In this document: piece after piece, positions 1 through 10,961 of the stretch
Numbering within the stretch: the first letter of the stretch is position 1
Layout of the letters: every line of letters begins with the position of its first letter
Assembly (NCBI GenBank): GCA_946405575.1
Contig: CAMJHP010000018.1
Location: forward strand, 1 to 51,918
Origin: an uncultured Bacteroidales bacterium
GTDB taxonomy: Bacteria; Bacteroidota; Bacteroidia; Bacteroidales; F082
Length of the DNA: 51,918 nucleotides
Direction: 5' to 3'
Notes under the pieces: model-generated
Seen by the model: the letters and a program-made list of their open reading frames with translations, nothing else
Told to the model about the DNA's origin: nothing
Database searches by the model: none
Program-made: the position numbers and the translations under genes

Positions 1-2525
1 CCACCATTATCTGCGCTCACAATGTCGAAAAAACCACTATAAACAGTGGTAGCGGACGACTTGGGTTCGTAGGCACTAATCGAGGTGTAGTTTACCTCCA
101 TAAGATAGACATCCGCAGAACTTTCCGTGGTGTAGGGCACATTGCTACTGGTGGTATAGAACGTCAGGCTGGTGATAGATGCGCCTACCATTTCCACCAA
201 GTCGTCGGCGGGGATGACAAATTGGCTCCTGGTGAAGTCATCGAAATAATAAATGTACGCGGGGATAGTGTTGCTAGTGGCCGTGCCGTCATACACAGTG
301 AGTGATGGCGGAAGGAGGGTAAACTCCACTTCTTCGCTGCTGTCGCTCCAGCCATCTTCTGCGCCGCAATAGCCTTGGACATAGAAAGTGAAAGGCTCGC
401 CATAGCAGTCCGCATTCAATATCTCATCAAGCTGTTCTTTCGTGATGGTGAAGGAAGGCTCATAAACAGTGAACTCAAGTGGATAATCACCATTATCTGC
501 CCAGGTAATCGAGACGTCCCAACTGATTTGGTTTTCGGGTGCATCCCAGGTGATGGTGGCGAAGTAGTCCGAAACAATGGCCTCTACGTTGGTGGGTTTC
601 AGGCAAGTAGGGATGTGGTGGATGCTCACATTATCAATGTGCAGGTTGTTGTCGCCATTATTTGCTACCGTACTTTCACCATAGAATGCGACCATAAGAT
701 TGGTGCCTTGGTAAGCGGTCAAGTCGATGGTGACCTCCTCTCCGTCGACACTGATGTCGTTGTACACGTAGGTCGAGCCCGTGTTGTTCCATTCGCGAAG
801 GATGGTCCAATTCTTGCCATTGTCGGTTGAGGCCAAAACGACGAACCGGTCATCAGGTTGCAGTGTCGGGTCAACGGGTAGCATAGTGCCCGAAAACTTG
901 GTTAGAGCCAAATTGAAACTGAGTTCACAATTGTTTTCAATGTGTACTACGGGCGTGACCAACCAGTGTTTGCGTTCTGATCCGTAGATGTTGATATAAG
1001 CATGGTTATCGTCATTGAATGCACCGTTTTTTTGGCCAAAAATCCAGTAGCTATTGACAGGTGACAATTGGGCTGTGCTATTCATTACATTATCCACCAA
1101 GGCAGAATACCGAGTCCAGCCCTCAGGGATGGAAGTAGTGGCAAATGGCTCATTGAAAGGAACAAGGGCAGGTGTATGGAGCGTAAAGATTACAGGATCG
1201 CTTTGGTCGCTTTCACTACAATACCTCCGCAAACCGAAGGTGTAGTCGGTATCTGGAGTCAAATTGTTCCAATTTGCATATCCATTTGATTGCCAAGGTT
1301 CATTCCAAAGCATACTGTTCGGGTCGAACCATTCGGATGCCTGCATGAAACATTGATCCTCTTCGCCAACTTCGGTGTCCCATTCAATGGTGACGCCATT
1401 AGGGATAAGGCTACCTTCAACAATGTGGGCATTGAGGGGCTCCACGCAAGTCGGGATAGTATTCACTTTGACATCGTCGACAAACCAATACCATGCGGAG
1501 CTGCAATTGTATTGGCGCATGGCCATGCGGCTATTTGCGGGCGCATTGTCGAAGTAAACAATCTTTTCTTCGTAAGTGAAATCAGATGTCCAATCACTGT
1601 GACTATAAGTTTCAAGGGCGACGAAGGTGCTGGCATCCGAAGGGTCGGTCATATAGCCCACGGCAAAATCGCCGCAAGCATCACCATTATGTTCAGGACG
1701 GGTCCAAAACTTCAAAAACAGGGTGTTGGTGGGGGCTGCAAACTGGGGAAGCACCACAATGTTGGAAGTGGAACCTCCAAATGTCAGATAATGCGTGCCG
1801 CTATGGGGATATTGTATATAATTGCCAATGTTAGAATTGCCCGTAAGAGCGTTCCAATCGGCAAAGGGCGCTGCATCCTCAAAATCGTAGGTGTAAGGAA
1901 TTGCCGTTGGTGGAGTGATGTCTATCCGGGTATTGGCACGGAAATTATAACGTTCCGAGTAGCTACTATAAGAGGCCAAATTGGAAATATCAATATTACT
2001 ATGAGAATAGTAAGCAGTACCTGGATATACATCTTCAATGTTCGTATAATAGAACATATTGATGCTGCTACCCAAATTATTGATAACAGGGGTGTAAAAG
2101 CAAACCAATAGGTTGCTGCTACCGTCGTAGATGAACGGGGTGTCTAAGGAAATGGTTACCCAGCCGGCCCCCGAAGCCGAGAAAGTGCCGTCATACACTT
2201 TATCAATTGGGCTGACCTGAACCATGTCTTTAGTGTTGTTGAACTGGGTTTTGGAGGTGTGCTTCATATACACCTGGATGCCTGACATGGAAAATGGGCC
2301 AGCACCATTGTAATAATTGAAAGAGATAGAATTAATGACTCCATTGGTTCCTATTTCCGCAGCAGTGTAGATTTGCTGGGTTACGAAATAATTCCAATCC
2401 GATTTGACTGGCAACGAGTTTTGACCAGTGCTGGTACCCGTCCCAATTGTCACGACTTCGGCTCTTGCCCCGCCAAAACAGGCGAAGCAGAAGAGCATCA
2501 ATAATGGTAAAACTTTGTTTTTCAT
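1..2525 (-). CDS. Secreted multidomain surface protein with jelly-roll and fibronectin type III domains (C-terminus cut by window edge)
   Basis: The frame is open from an ATG at 2525 to the left edge, about 841 codons with no stop. It begins with a signal peptide (MKNK, hydrophobic core, predicted cleavage after ARA near residue 22). Read in order: an N-terminal beta-rich domain (about 25-150), a jelly-roll of the cleaved-adhesin/choice-of-anchor J type (about 195-350, containing WYWFVDDVKV), a fibronectin type III-like domain (starting PTCVEP), a second jelly-roll (containing NNLHIDNVSIH), a second Fn3-like domain (starting PTCLKP), and a further beta domain running off the edge. Such architectures are typical of exported Bacteroidota adhesins and type IX secretion cargo; the expected C-terminal sorting domain would lie outside the window. 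The ligand or substrate is unknown. The last visible domain resembles the N-terminal domain of the gene at 49929. Confidence 0.85.
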   Translation of the reverse strand, partial: MKNKVLPLLMLFCFACFGGARAEVVTIGTGTSTGQNSLPVKSDWNYFVTQQIYTAAEIGTNGVINSISFNYYNGAGPFSMSGIQVYMKHTSKTQFNNTKDMVQVSPIDKVYDGTFSASGAGWVTISLDTPFIYDGSSNLLVCFYTPVINNLGSSINMFYYTNIEDVYPGTAYYSHSNIDISNLASYSSYSERYNFRANTRIDITPPTAIPYTYDFEDAAPFADWNALTGNSNIGNYIQYPHSGTHYLTFGGSTSNIVVLPQFAAPTNTLFLKFWTRPEHNGDACGDFAVGYMTDPSDASTFVALETYSHSDWTSDFTYEEKIVYFDNAPANSRMAMRQYNCSSAWYWFVDDVKVNTIPTCVEPLNAHIVEGSLIPNGVTIEWDTEVGEEDQCFMQASEWFDPNSMLWNEPWQSNGYANWNNLTPDTDYTFGLRRYCSESDQSDPVIFTLHTPALVPFNEPFATTSIPEGWTRYSALVDNVMNSTAQLSPVNSYWIFGQKNGAFNDDNHAYINIYGSERKHWLVTPVVHIENNCELSFNLALTKFSGTMLPVDPTLQPDDRFVVLASTDNGKNWTILREWNNTGSTYVYNDISVDGEEVTIDLTAYQGTNLMVAFYGESTVANNGDNNLHIDNVSIHHIPTCLKPTNVEAIVSDYFATITWDAPENQISWDVSITWADNGDYPLEFTVYEPSFTITKEQLDEILNADCYGEPFTFYVQGYCGAEDGWSDSSEEVEFTLLPPSLTVYDGTATSNTIPAYIYYFDDFTRSQFVIPADDLVEMVGASITSLTFYTTSSNVPYTTESSADVYLMEVNYTSISAYEPKSSATTVYSGFFDIVSADNG

Positions 2526-2592
2526 AGCGTTAATGTTTTTGGTAAAGAATCCGTTGATTTTTATATTTATGTTTTATGTTTGTTTTCGGCTC

Positions 2593-2623
2593 CAAAAATA
2601 TGGACAAAAAACGAAAAAAGCAA
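2593..2623 (-). promoter_or_regulatory. Predicted Bacteroidota-type promoter for the secreted protein ending at the left edge
   Basis: On the minus strand TATTTTTG (2593-2600) matches the -7 consensus TAnnTTTG, with TTG at 2621-2623 and a 20-base spacer, close to the spacing known for Bacteroidota. The start codon lies about 65 bases downstream. Confidence 0.5.
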
Positions 2624-2654
2624 GTAAAATGTGTCTTTGAATTTCATAAAACCG

Positions 2655-2662
2655 TATTTTTG
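2655..2662 (+). promoter_or_regulatory. Candidate -7 box directly before the sphingolipid locus
   Basis: TATTTTTG matches TAnnTTTG. It ends one base before the likely ATG, so a transcript starting about seven bases downstream would be leaderless or begin inside the first codons. The only upstream TTTG (2636-2639) is 15 bases away, which is short. The real promoter may therefore lie further upstream. Confidence 0.3.
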
Positions 2663-2663
2663 C

Positions 2664-4989
<2,326 letters not shown>

Positions 4990-5080
4990 TTGCCTATCGG
5001 GGTGCTGCAGTAGGTCGCGACCTATGGTAGATTAAGAATACCGCCCTTTCAGGGTGGGTTTAGTGTAATACTGACAATCT

Positions 5081-5905
5081 GTGAAATCCGTTTATTCCGT
5101 GAAATCCATAGTCCTCATCACTGGCATATCCTCAGGCTTTGGCCTTGAAACGGCCCGACTGCTCTCACAAGAAGGTCATTCCGTTTATGGCACAGTGCGC
5201 CGTGTAGTGGAGCCTTTGCCTAATGTACACTACCTCCAATTAGATGTGCGCGACAGTGAAGCCGTGAAAAAAGCTGTCGACCAAATTGTTGAAAAAGAAG
5301 GCCACATCGACGTGTTGGTCAACAATGCAGGGATGGGCATTGGGGGACCGCTCGAGTTTGCCACTGAAGAGGAGATTCGCTTGCAAATGGACACCAATTT
5401 TATGGGGCTGGTACATTGTGTGAATGCCGTGTTGCCCCATATGCGCAAACAAAACAGCGGCAAAATCATCGCCCTAAGTAGCATCGGCGGCGTGATGGGA
5501 TTGCCTTTCCAAGGCTTCTATTCAGCAAGCAAGTTTGCTATTGAAGGTTATTGTGAAGCCTTGCGGCTGGAGACCCAATCGTTTGGAATCAAAGTGGTGG
5601 TGCTTCGTCCCGGCGACTTTGCCACGGGTTTTACGGGTAGCCGGAAGAAAGTGACTAATGAAGAAGCACTCCTCTCCTACCCCACCTACAAGGCAGCCAT
5701 CAAGAAAGTGGAACATGATGAGAACGGTGGTCTCAAGCCCATTGTCTTGGCTCGCACAATCAACCAAATCATCCAAAAAAAGAATCCCTGCAACGGCTAT
5801 GTCGTCGCTTCCTTTGAGCAAAAACTATCCGTTTTGTTGAAGCGCATCCTTCCAGCCAAGTGGTTTGCAAAGATTTTGGGATCGTATTACAATATTGCAT
5901 CCTGA
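5081..5905 (+). CDS. Short-chain dehydrogenase/reductase, candidate 3-ketosphinganine (or ketoceramide) reductase
   Basis: 274 residues in the classical SDR fold: cofactor motif TGISSGFG (14-21), NNAG (81-84), catalytic Ser in ALSSIGG, and YSASK (Tyr147, Lys151). There is no ATG at the expected N-terminus; GTG at 5081 and GTG at 5099 are both possible, and the second gives the compact MKSIVLITG start common in SDRs. Placed directly after Spt, it is well suited to reduce the 3-keto group of the sphingoid base with NAD(P)H. SDRs have very many substrates, so the specific function is inferred from position. The C-terminal part (LLKRILPAKWFAKILGSYY) is amphipathic and could contact the membrane, as expected for a lipid substrate. 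Confidence 0.72.
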   Translation: MKSVYSVKSIVLITGISSGFGLETARLLSQEGHSVYGTVRRVVEPLPNVHYLQLDVRDSEAVKKAVDQIVEKEGHIDVLVNNAGMGIGGPLEFATEEEIRLQMDTNFMGLVHCVNAVLPHMRKQNSGKIIALSSIGGVMGLPFQGFYSASKFAIEGYCEALRLETQSFGIKVVVLRPGDFATGFTGSRKKVTNEEALLSYPTYKAAIKKVEHDENGGLKPIVLARTINQIIQKKNPCNGYVVASFEQKLSVLLKRILPAKWFAKILGSYYNIAS

Positions 5906-6087
5906 AATTGGCACATTTCTATAAAAGCCACTAAAACAGTGGATCTACATTTGCTCAATTCCTACCCATCCCTTCGGCTCAGGATAGGTATGTCCTAACG
6001 AACGGCATAACAACATACCTACCCCCATAACATCCTCTTTGGATGTTCCGGTTTCACATTGGCTTCTGAGCCGATGGGCATCTTTCG
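5906..6087. other. Intergenic region between convergent genes with small hairpins
   Basis: No gene is seen. It holds short inverted repeats: CCACT/AGTGG (5928-5942), ACATCC/GGATGT (6030-6046) and GGCT/AGCC (6061-6072). None has a convincing T-tract, so they are only weak candidates for transcription ends of the convergent genes on both sides. Confidence 0.3.
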
Positions 6088-7674
6088 TTAGTTCTTAACG
6101 AAACGCTTGTTCGTCACCCCATCCTTTGTGCATAAAGAAAGAAGATAGATGCCGAAAGGCAACTCTTGCACATCGATGTCGAAAGCGCAATTGCCTGCCT
6201 TATGGCAGAATACCAATGATCCAGTCATATCGTAAATCATGTACTGTTCGATGTCGGTTTCGCACACCACGCTGAGACGGTCAGTAGTGGGATTGGGATA
6301 GATGGAAACGAGATTTGTGCTGTTTTCAATCACTCGGTCATAGGTCCTATATAGCATAACATTATCGATGTTCAGCATAAACTGGTTGGAGCAGGCGAAG
6401 TGGACAATGGCCACATAGATGTCTTGTCCTTGATAAGCCCTGAGGTCCACGTCATAGTTGTGCCATTCGCCAGCGGCTTTAGCGGTCATATCGGTTTCCC
6501 ACACGATAGTGAAGTCGTCCGAGCTGGTGTTGCCTTCCGTTGAGACGGCCACACCAAAATGCTCGGCAGGATGAGATATATCTTGAGCGCAAGCAATAAA
6601 ACTGATTGCTTCACAGTCAAGCTTATAAGGTGTCACCAAATAGTTTTGGGGATACAAGATAGTGCTATTGAGGTCGTCATATGAGGCCGAAGTCACGCTG
6701 TATGGATTTTCCATATTACCCCAGTTTTGGCGCACCTCCCAATTGTATCCGTCCCCATCGGCATCGATGGTGGTCCATTGCATAATGCCGTCGTTGAAGT
6801 CGAAGAAAATGTCGCCCTCTGGAGGTGTGGGAGGAACGGGAGTATAGTCGCCTAAGGCATAAATGCCGATGAGATTGGGACTCTTATCCACATCGCCGAA
6901 GAAACAAGTTGAACCGTTGCATTCGCCGATGAAAGCCCCTCCTGCACTGCAAGCTGCTCCCCAACCTGGTGTGACGGAAAAATCGAAGATGTAGTTGGGA
7001 TCAAAGCTGTCGGCATCTGCATTATAGTCGAAGACATGGGCTGTGAAGCCTTCTACGGCAAACAGGTAGATGTGATGTACCCCGTCCTCATCGGTGAAAT
7101 AACCAGTGCCATGAACCGAGTGCCCACCGAGGTTATGCGCTGTTGCAGTCTTGACGACGGAGCCGCTGCGATCGATGAGTTTAAGGTCAAGATGGAGGTT
7201 TGGACTATTGCCTGTGGCCCTTTGACCTACCCAAAAGGCATCGTAGTCAGGGTCGTAGGTGCAGTGACCAAGTTCGTTAAAAGTTGTATTAATCTGCCCA
7301 ACCAATGTCTTGTTACGAAGGTCAACGCACCAAATTATTCCAGAGTGGGCATCGCAGCCATAAACATACTGTCCATCATAGGTCATGTCGCGAAGGTAAT
7401 TGTCGGAATTGGAAATTTCGGGAATATCGAATTCTTCGATAAGGTTGCCATTGAGGTCATATTTGTAAAACATCGACAACACCGTCGAAGACTTTCCCCA
7501 TGCACTGGTATAGATGTATTCGCCATCATACACCACGCCATGCTGTCGTCCAGTAGAGCAAGAGAATGATGTCACGAAGTCCCACATATTGCGTGAGCTT
7601 TGTTTTTGCGCCTTCGCTGTCCAAGGCGCAACTATAATCAGGAGCAAGAAAAGAAGTAAATGTTTGTTTTTCAT
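6088..7674 (-). CDS. Exported protein with propeller-like N-terminal region, jelly-roll domain and type IX secretion C-terminal sorting domain
   Basis: 528 residues from the ATG at 7674 (an ATG at 7686 would add four). Signal peptide MKNKHLLLFLLL, cleavage likely after AKA. Residues about 30-260 contain recurring YDGEYIYTSAWG/YDGQYVYGCDAHSG-like strands, suggesting a beta-propeller. Residues about 290-445 form a cleaved-adhesin type jelly-roll ending with LNIDNVMLYR. The last 75 residues are a type A sorting domain: YPNPTTDRLSV, YDMTGSLV, LPFGIYLLSL and terminal KRFVKN. Known biology: such cargo crosses the outer membrane through the PorSS/T9SS machinery and is usually anchored to the surface or released. 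This is the direct evidence that the organism has type IX secretion. The biological ligand is unknown. Confidence 0.85.
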   Translation of the reverse strand: MKNKHLLLFLLLIIVAPWTAKAQKQSSRNMWDFVTSFSCSTGRQHGVVYDGEYIYTSAWGKSSTVLSMFYKYDLNGNLIEEFDIPEISNSDNYLRDMTYDGQYVYGCDAHSGIIWCVDLRNKTLVGQINTTFNELGHCTYDPDYDAFWVGQRATGNSPNLHLDLKLIDRSGSVVKTATAHNLGGHSVHGTGYFTDEDGVHHIYLFAVEGFTAHVFDYNADADSFDPNYIFDFSVTPGWGAACSAGGAFIGECNGSTCFFGDVDKSPNLIGIYALGDYTPVPPTPPEGDIFFDFNDGIMQWTTIDADGDGYNWEVRQNWGNMENPYSVTSASYDDLNSTILYPQNYLVTPYKLDCEAISFIACAQDISHPAEHFGVAVSTEGNTSSDDFTIVWETDMTAKAAGEWHNYDVDLRAYQGQDIYVAIVHFACSNQFMLNIDNVMLYRTYDRVIENSTNLVSIYPNPTTDRLSVVCETDIEQYMIYDMTGSLVFCHKAGNCAFDIDVQELPFGIYLLSLCTKDGVTNKRFVKN

Positions 7675-7733
7675 AATATTATGCATTAATTATACTATAA
7701 AACAATTTCAAGTGTTTCATCTTTTTATTGCTG

Positions 7734-7741
7734 CAAAAATA
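7734..7741 (-). promoter_or_regulatory. Candidate -7 box for the type IX cargo gene
   Basis: TATTTTTG on the minus strand, about 60 bases before the start at 7674. No well-spaced TTTG is seen upstream. Confidence 0.35.
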
Positions 7742-7783
7742 ATATTATTTTTTATTTCTCTTCGTTTTCTTGTTTTGATTGCT

Positions 7784-7791
7784 TAATTTTG
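7784..7791 (+). promoter_or_regulatory. Candidate -7 box for the V-ATPase operon
   Basis: TAATTTTG fits TAnnTTTG and lies 99 bases before the first V-ATPase gene, which would give a leader of about 90 bases. The TTTG copies nearby are too close for a standard -33 box, so the call is tentative. Confidence 0.35.
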
Positions 7792-7890
7792 CCCCCCGAA
7801 TCCCCCACCCTTCGGGCACACCTTAATATTTTGAAGTAGAAGGGGATGGATAGGGAAGCAAATTGAAAGGTAAAAACAAACTATAACTTT

Positions 7891-8502
7891 ATGCAAGACA
7901 AACTGCAAGCATTGACCGACAGGCTTTACAACGAGGGCTTGTCGAAAGGAAAACACGACGGAGAAGAACTCGTGCAAAAGGCACAGGCTGAAGCCGACCG
8001 CATTATAGCCTACGCCAAAGCCGAGGCCGACCGCATCATCACCCATGCCAACAAAGAGGCGGAGGAGATGAAGACCAAGGTGAATGCCGACATCAAGATG
8101 GCGGCCACCCAAAGCATCGCCGTGACGAAACAGGAAATCGAGAAGATGGTGGTGACCAAGGCAACTACAGAGGGCGTGAAAGCCAATATGAGCAACGCTG
8201 CCTTTGTCAAGGAACTGATCACGTGCGTAGTGAGAGCCTTCAATCCGCAGAATGCGTCACCTGTTGATTTAAGCCTCATCCTTCCCGAGTCGCTGAAAGC
8301 TGAGGTGGATCCCTTCGTGAAAAACGAAATCGCCAAACAGTTCAAGACCGAGGTGAAGGTGGACTACTCCAAAAAGATGAATGGCGGTTTTAAGGTAGCT
8401 CCCAAAGGCGGCGGCTACGTGCTCCAATTCACCGACGATGAGTTCACCCAACTCATCGCCAACTACTTGCGTCCCGCCACCAAGAAAATCCTCTTCGGCT
8501 GA
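7891..8502 (+). CDS. atpE: V-type ATP synthase/ATPase subunit E
   Basis: 203 residues. The N-terminal half is a long charged helix with repeats of AEADRII, as expected for the peripheral stalk subunit E that ties the catalytic A3B3 head to the membrane subunit I. The C-terminal half (about 120-203) is a compact domain with VDYSKKMNGGFKVAPKGGGYVLQFTDDEF, similar to the E subunit head-binding domain. It is the first gene of a seven-gene operon; its TGA overlaps the next ATG by one base (TGATG), implying translational coupling. No subunit G/H partner, normally dimerising with E, is found in the operon. Confidence 0.88.
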   Translation: MQDKLQALTDRLYNEGLSKGKHDGEELVQKAQAEADRIIAYAKAEADRIITHANKEAEEMKTKVNADIKMAATQSIAVTKQEIEKMVVTKATTEGVKANMSNAAFVKELITCVVRAFNPQNASPVDLSLILPESLKAEVDPFVKNEIAKQFKTEVKVDYSKKMNGGFKVAPKGGGYVLQFTDDEFTQLIANYLRPATKKILFG

Positions 8503-9137
8503 TGGATAACTATGTCTATATCGTGGCCGGCTTGCCGGAACTGACCTCGGGCTTCGAGAACACGGGCTTCGACTATGCTGCCGTCAAGGAGTCCATCATA
8601 GAGTTGCTTTCAGAGAAAGACCAGAAACTGGTCGAACTTATGGAGGAAGGCTTCAATGAGGAGAGCCTCGGTGCGGAGTTTTACGACAAAGCCGCCAAGA
8701 GCAAAAACCGTTTCGTCCGAGAGTATTTCGACTTCGATGGTCGCCTGCGCAACATGAAAGTGAACTACCTGGCCAAGCGCCTCGGCAAGAAAGGGGAAGA
8801 CTACATAGTGGAACTGCCCGAGGCCGACTTCGAGGAAGGCAAGCAGATTGAGGAAATCCTTGCTGACGCCGACTTCGTGGAACGCGAGCAGAAAATGGAC
8901 GAGCTGAAGTGGGAGAAAGCCTCAGACATTGCCCGTATGGACTACTTTAACATGAACGCCATACTTGCCTTTTTGGTGAAAGCGAAAACCGTCCAACGCT
9001 GGGCTGAGCTTGATGAGGCAAAAGGGGATGAGATGTTTCGCAAACTCGTCAAGGAGGTGCGTGGCTCTTTTGGAGGTGTTAACAGCGCTACAACAATCAC
9101 AGGAACCACTGCTCTTGAAATAGTTGAGGAAGAATGA
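8502..9137 (+). CDS. DUF2764 family protein of the V-ATPase operon
   Basis: 211 residues, acidic and mostly helical. It matches the DUF2764 family, which in Bacteroidota and spirochaetes occurs in the V-ATPase operon at the place of subunit C. Start YVYIVAGLPELTSGFEN and the central FDGRLRNMKVNYLAKRLGK are recognisable. Subunit C of V-ATPases is a helical socket that joins the central stalk to the membrane ring; DUF2764 is proposed to play that part, but this is an inference from gene order, size and helical content. It overlaps atpE by one base and is followed by 75 bases that include a REP-like half site. Confidence 0.8.
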   Translation: MDNYVYIVAGLPELTSGFENTGFDYAAVKESIIELLSEKDQKLVELMEEGFNEESLGAEFYDKAAKSKNRFVREYFDFDGRLRNMKVNYLAKRLGKKGEDYIVELPEADFEEGKQIEEILADADFVEREQKMDELKWEKASDIARMDYFNMNAILAFLVKAKTVQRWAELDEAKGDEMFRKLVKEVRGSFGGVNSATTITGTTALEIVEEE

Positions 9138-9141
9138 GTTT

Positions 9142-9157
9142 TGAGCTTGTCGAAAGG
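9142..9157 (+). repeat. Half site of a REP-like intergenic repeat
   Basis: TGAGCTTGTCGAAAGG agrees at 13 of 16 positions with TGAGCCCGTCGAAGGG at 32823-32838, which is one arm of an inverted repeat. Here only one arm is present, right after the stop codon of the DUF2764 gene. Confidence 0.45.
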
Positions 9158-9212
9158 TCGTAGACCCCGACAGAATCTTTAAATTTAAATTTTGAATATT
9201 GAATTATAATAT

Positions 9213-10961
9213 ATGAAAACAACAGGAAAAGTTACAGGAATCATTGCAAACCTCGTCACTGTGGAGGTGGACGGCCCTGTGGCACAGAATGAAATCTGCT
9301 TCATCGACTTGGACGGTACCAAGCTGATGGCAGAGGTCATCAAGGTGAACGGGAACAAGGCCTCCGTGCAGGTGTTTGAGAGCACCCGTGGCCTCCAAAT
9401 CGGCGACAAAGTGGAATTCCAAGGCTACATGCTTGAGGTAACCTTGGGACCTGGTTTGCTTTCGAGCAACTTCGACGGCCTACAGAACAACCTCGCCACC
9501 ATGAAAGGGGTATTCCTCAAACGCGGAGAATACACCAAGGCCCTCGATGAAGAGAAACTTTGGAACTTCACGCCTATTGCCAAGGCTGGACAACAGGTGG
9601 TTGCCGCTGACTGGTTGGGCGAAGTCAAGGAAGGCTGGCTGCCCCACAAAATCATGGTGCCGTTCAACTTCAAAGGCACTTACACTGTGAAGTCGGTGGC
9701 CAAAGCCGGACAATACAAGATCACCGACACTATCGCCACGCTGACCAACACCGATGGTGAGGAAGTGAAGGTGACGATGATGCAGAAATGGCCCGTCAAG
9801 GTGGCCGTAGGTGGCTATGTGGAGAAACCACGTCCCTTCAAAGTGATGGAGACGGGTGTGCGTACCATCGACACGCTGAATCCCATCGCAGAAGGCGGTA
9901 CGGGCTTCATCCCTGGACCTTTCGGCTGCGGCAAGACCGTGCTGCAACATGCCCTCGCCGAGCAAGCCGATGCTGATGTCATCATTATGGCGGCTTGCGG
10001 TGAGCGTGCCAACGAGGTTGTGGAAATCTTCACTGAGTTCCCCGAACTGAAGGACAAGCACACCGGTCGCTCGCTGATGGAGCGTACCATCATCATCTGC
10101 AACACGTCGAATATGCCAGTGGCCGCTCGTGAGGCTTCGGTCTACACGGCCATGACCCTCGGCGAATACTACCGCGCCATGGGTATGAAGGTGCTGCTGC
10201 TGGCCGACTCCACCTCGCGTTGGGCACAGGCCTTGCGTGAGATGAGTAACCGTTTGGAGGAACTGCCTGGTCAGGACGGCTTCCCCGTTGACCTTTCGGC
10301 CATCATCTCCAATTTCTACGCCCGTGCGGGTTATGTGAAACTGAACAACGGCCAGTCGGGCTCTATCACCTTCATCGGGACGGTGTCGCCTGCTGGCGGT
10401 AACCTGAAAGAGCCCGTCACCGAGAGTACCAAGAAAGCCGCACGTTGCTTCTATGGCCTCTCGCAGAACCGCGCCGACAAGAAGCGTTATCCCGCTGTTG
10501 ACCCTGTCGACTCCTATTCAAAATACCTTGAGTACCCCGAAATCATCGAGTATCTTGATGAGAAAATTGAAAAGGGCTGGGTCGACAAGGTAACAAAGAC
10601 GAAATATATCATTCGCCGTGGCAAGGATGCTTACGAGCAGATCAACATCTTGGGCGACGACGGCGTGCCGATGTCGTACCACGAGCAATATTGGAAGTCG
10701 GAACTCATCGACTTCGTCATCTTGCAACAAGATGCTTTCGATGACATCGACGGTTGCTCTCCATTGGAGCGCCAGAAGTTTATGCTCGACTTGGTGCTTG
10801 AAATCTGCGACCGCAGTTTCAAGTTCGACAATTTCGAGGAGTGCACGACCTATTTCAAGGGCTTAATCAACATCTGCCGCCAGATGAACTACTCGGAATA
10901 CAAGTCGGAACAATTTGAAAAATATCTTGGACAGTTAAAGGAGGAACTGAAACATGAGTGA
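9213..10961 (+). CDS. atpA: V-type ATPase catalytic subunit A
   Basis: 582 residues, the normal length for subunit A. It hydrolyses or makes ATP at the A/B interface of the V1 head. Seen: N-terminal beta-barrel (GKVTGIIANLVTVEVDGP), the non-homologous insertion around 100-200 that separates A from F-type beta (with VKVTMMQKWPVK), Walker A GPFGCGKT at 235-242, Walker B region KVLLLADSTSRWAQALRE, and SGDMSEP-like SPAGGNLKEPV. The C-terminal helical domain follows. The reading frame overlaps atpB by eight bases. The 75-base gap before it contains AT-rich TTTAAAT/TTGAAT repeats also found before atpD. Confidence 0.95.
   Translation: MKTTGKVTGIIANLVTVEVDGPVAQNEICFIDLDGTKLMAEVIKVNGNKASVQVFESTRGLQIGDKVEFQGYMLEVTLGPGLLSSNFDGLQNNLATMKGVFLKRGEYTKALDEEKLWNFTPIAKAGQQVVAADWLGEVKEGWLPHKIMVPFNFKGTYTVKSVAKAGQYKITDTIATLTNTDGEEVKVTMMQKWPVKVAVGGYVEKPRPFKVMETGVRTIDTLNPIAEGGTGFIPGPFGCGKTVLQHALAEQADADVIIMAACGERANEVVEIFTEFPELKDKHTGRSLMERTIIICNTSNMPVAAREASVYTAMTLGEYYRAMGMKVLLLADSTSRWAQALREMSNRLEELPGQDGFPVDLSAIISNFYARAGYVKLNNGQSGSITFIGTVSPAGGNLKEPVTESTKKAARCFYGLSQNRADKKRYPAVDPVDSYSKYLEYPEIIEYLDEKIEKGWVDKVTKTKYIIRRGKDAYEQINILGDDGVPMSYHEQYWKSELIDFVILQQDAFDDIDGCSPLERQKFMLDLVLEICDRSFKFDNFEECTTYFKGLINICRQMNYSEYKSEQFEKYLGQLKEELKHE

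Noticed and set aside
1290..2111. Plus-strand open frame of 273 codons
   Set aside because: Lies opposite the left-edge secreted protein, which has a signal peptide and clear domains; no motif in this frame.
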